A DNA stretch of 64,000 nt from the NCBI GenBank assembly GCA_006386115.1, contig VFIW01000009.1:558001-622000 (forward strand). The letters are read 5' to 3'. The translations under genes were made by a program, and so were the position numbers. The stretch comes from Globisporangium splendens. Its lineage: Eukaryota > Oomycota > Peronosporomycetes > Pythiales > Pythiaceae. Positions 63,116 to 64,000 of this stretch are shown piece by piece (position 1 is the stretch's first letter; each line of letters begins with the position of its first letter). Below the pieces are notes generated by a model. That model did no database searches. It saw only the letters and a program-made list of their open reading frames with translations, and was not told the origin of the DNA.

Positions 63116-64000
63116 TTACCACAACTTGCATTTCTTTTCCGGGTTCATGTTGCTGCGCGCCGGGCACTGGAACGCGCTCGCAAAGTCGTCGCTGTTCATC
63201 ATCACGGCATTCACGCGCCACGACTCGGGCGAGTGCGGGTCCGTGTTCAGCCGCCGCACCATGGCTTCGTCGCGGGTCTTCGAGCAAAACGCCTGCGCGA
63301 ACGAGAGGAAAAACAGCTTTTGCGCATTCACGAGCGAGAGCGTGTCGTCGATATGAACAGCATCAGACGGCGAAGGCACGGTCACAGAAGCGGCAGGCGC
63401 ATCTCCTGTAGACGTGCGCTGCGCCGTCGTCAGGTACTTGAGGAACGCGTTGTACGAGAGCTTCACGCCGCCATTGTCCGCAATGTTCTCGCCCAATGTG
63501 AAGTTTCCATTGATGTTTCCCAGGACGCGCGTCGCATCAAAAGCGCTCGTGACTTGGAACGAGTCATACTGGTCCACGAGGCACTTGGCGCGACTCGCAA
63601 ACTCCTTCTCGGTCTCGTTTGTCCACCAGCTCACGAGGTTGCCGTCGCCGTCGTAGTACCGGCCCTGCGAGTCGAAGCCGTGCGTGAGCTCGTGGCCAAT
63701 GATACTGCCAATCGCACCAAAGTTGCGCGCCGCGTGGTTCTTGCTTGAGAAAAACGGCGGCTGTAGGATGCCCGCGGGGAACACGATCTGGTTCGTCGAC
63801 GGGCTGTAGTACGCGTTCACGTCGGCAGCCGTCATGTACCACTCCGTGCGGTCGACCGTCGTGCCCAGTTTGCCCACGATCTTATCGAATTGGTATTGCG
63901 CCAGAATCTGCACATTGGTCGCTAACTCCGTGTCCGACAGCACGAACGGGAATCTCTCCTGCTTGGTCGAGTGGCCAATGAGGTTCGTCACCAAATGGAG
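63116..64000 (-). CDS. Neprilysin-like zinc metallopeptidase (M13), C-terminal part (partial)
   Basis: The frame runs from the right edge to a stop at 63116, about 294 codons, and covers the catalytic C-terminal domain. Visible M13 landmarks: NAYYSPSTNQIVFPAGILQP (the NAYY substrate-binding motif), GSIIGHELTHGFDSQGRYYD with the zinc-binding HExxH, GENIADNGGVKLSYNAF with the third zinc ligand Glu, FFLSFAQAFC, NTDPHSPESWRVNAVMMNSD, and the terminal CKLW (CxxW). All active-site residues in view are present. Family members are type II membrane or secreted peptidases that cleave small peptides on the N-side of hydrophobic residues. The N-terminal half, which would show any anchor or signal peptide, lies outside the window. 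Confidence 0.95.
   Translation of the reverse strand, partial: LHLVTNLIGHSTKQERFPFVLSDTELATNVQILAQYQFDKIVGKLGTTVDRTEWYMTAADVNAYYSPSTNQIVFPAGILQPPFFSSKNHAARNFGAIGSIIGHELTHGFDSQGRYYDGDGNLVSWWTNETEKEFASRAKCLVDQYDSFQVTSAFDATRVLGNINGNFTLGENIADNGGVKLSYNAFLKYLTTAQRTSTGDAPAASVTVPSPSDAVHIDDTLSLVNAQKLFFLSFAQAFCSKTRDEAMVRRLNTDPHSPESWRVNAVMMNSDDFASAFQCPARSNMNPEKKCKLW

Noticed and set aside
1..64000. CRISPR arrays, rRNA genes, bacterial operons, secreted RXLR or CRN effectors
   Set aside because: No regularly spaced repeats, no rRNA cores, and no signal peptide followed by RXLR or LFLAK motifs were found.

Overview
The window reads as nuclear DNA of an oomycete (a Phytophthora/Pythium/downy-mildew-type water mould). 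The grounds are compact, mostly intron-poor eukaryotic genes; short introns (about 40-105 nt) with GTRNGT donors; START-like/FYVE-like and single-repeat SHAQKYF-MYB proteins typical of oomycetes; folate-biopterin-type transporters; and, upstream of many starts, a TCATTYY element matching the oomycete initiator GCTCATTYYNCAWTTT. I did not try to name the species.

Layout. 0-5 kb: the N-terminal part of a probable TOG-domain protein (minus, cut by the left edge) and a six-exon Hook-type adaptor. 5-15.3 kb: two tandem folate-biopterin transporter paralogues on the minus strand, separated by a 5.5 kb non-LTR retrotransposon (endonuclease, reverse transcriptase, RNase H) flanked by a perfect 14-bp repeat. 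16.7-22 kb: a secreted or organellar SET-domain protein carrying two in-frame stop codons, and a START-like/FYVE-like protein. 23-28 kb: V-ATPase subunit a, a small two-helix membrane protein, and a SHAQKYF MYB factor. 28-31.6 kb: gene-free. 31.6-35.3 kb: a head-to-head pair, a TPR-methyltransferase fusion and a C2HC zinc-finger coiled-coil protein. 36-39.3 kb: an acyl-CoA oxidase preceded by a decayed duplicate of itself. 39.6-40.2 kb: a dead pogo-type transposase fragment. 40.7-46 kb: an arrestin-fold protein, an ankyrin-DHHC palmitoyltransferase, and a REXO4-like exonuclease. 47.4-54.6 kb: UDP-sugar pyrophosphorylase, an anoctamin-like (TMEM16) protein, and a patatin-like phospholipase. 54.6-58.8 kb: gene-poor, with a possible kinase-derived repeat. 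58.8-64 kb: a second MYB, a second arrestin, and the C-terminal part of an M13 peptidase cut by the right edge.

Most genes are independent housekeeping or membrane-traffic functions (V-ATPase, DHHC acyltransferase, arrestins, Hook, anoctamin, patatin) and do not form an operon-like system. The most unusual items are: the retrotransposon whose long ORF hides a stretch read in the wrong frame between two compensating indels; the SET gene with two nonsense codons, one inside a 21-nt segment that looks like an ultrashort intron; the acyl-CoA oxidase gene/pseudogene duplication; the TPR-middle domain-methyltransferase fusion with its 231-bp bidirectional promoter; and a degenerate triplicated repeat near 55 kb. 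Exon borders were placed by eye from splice consensus, reading phase and protein continuity.
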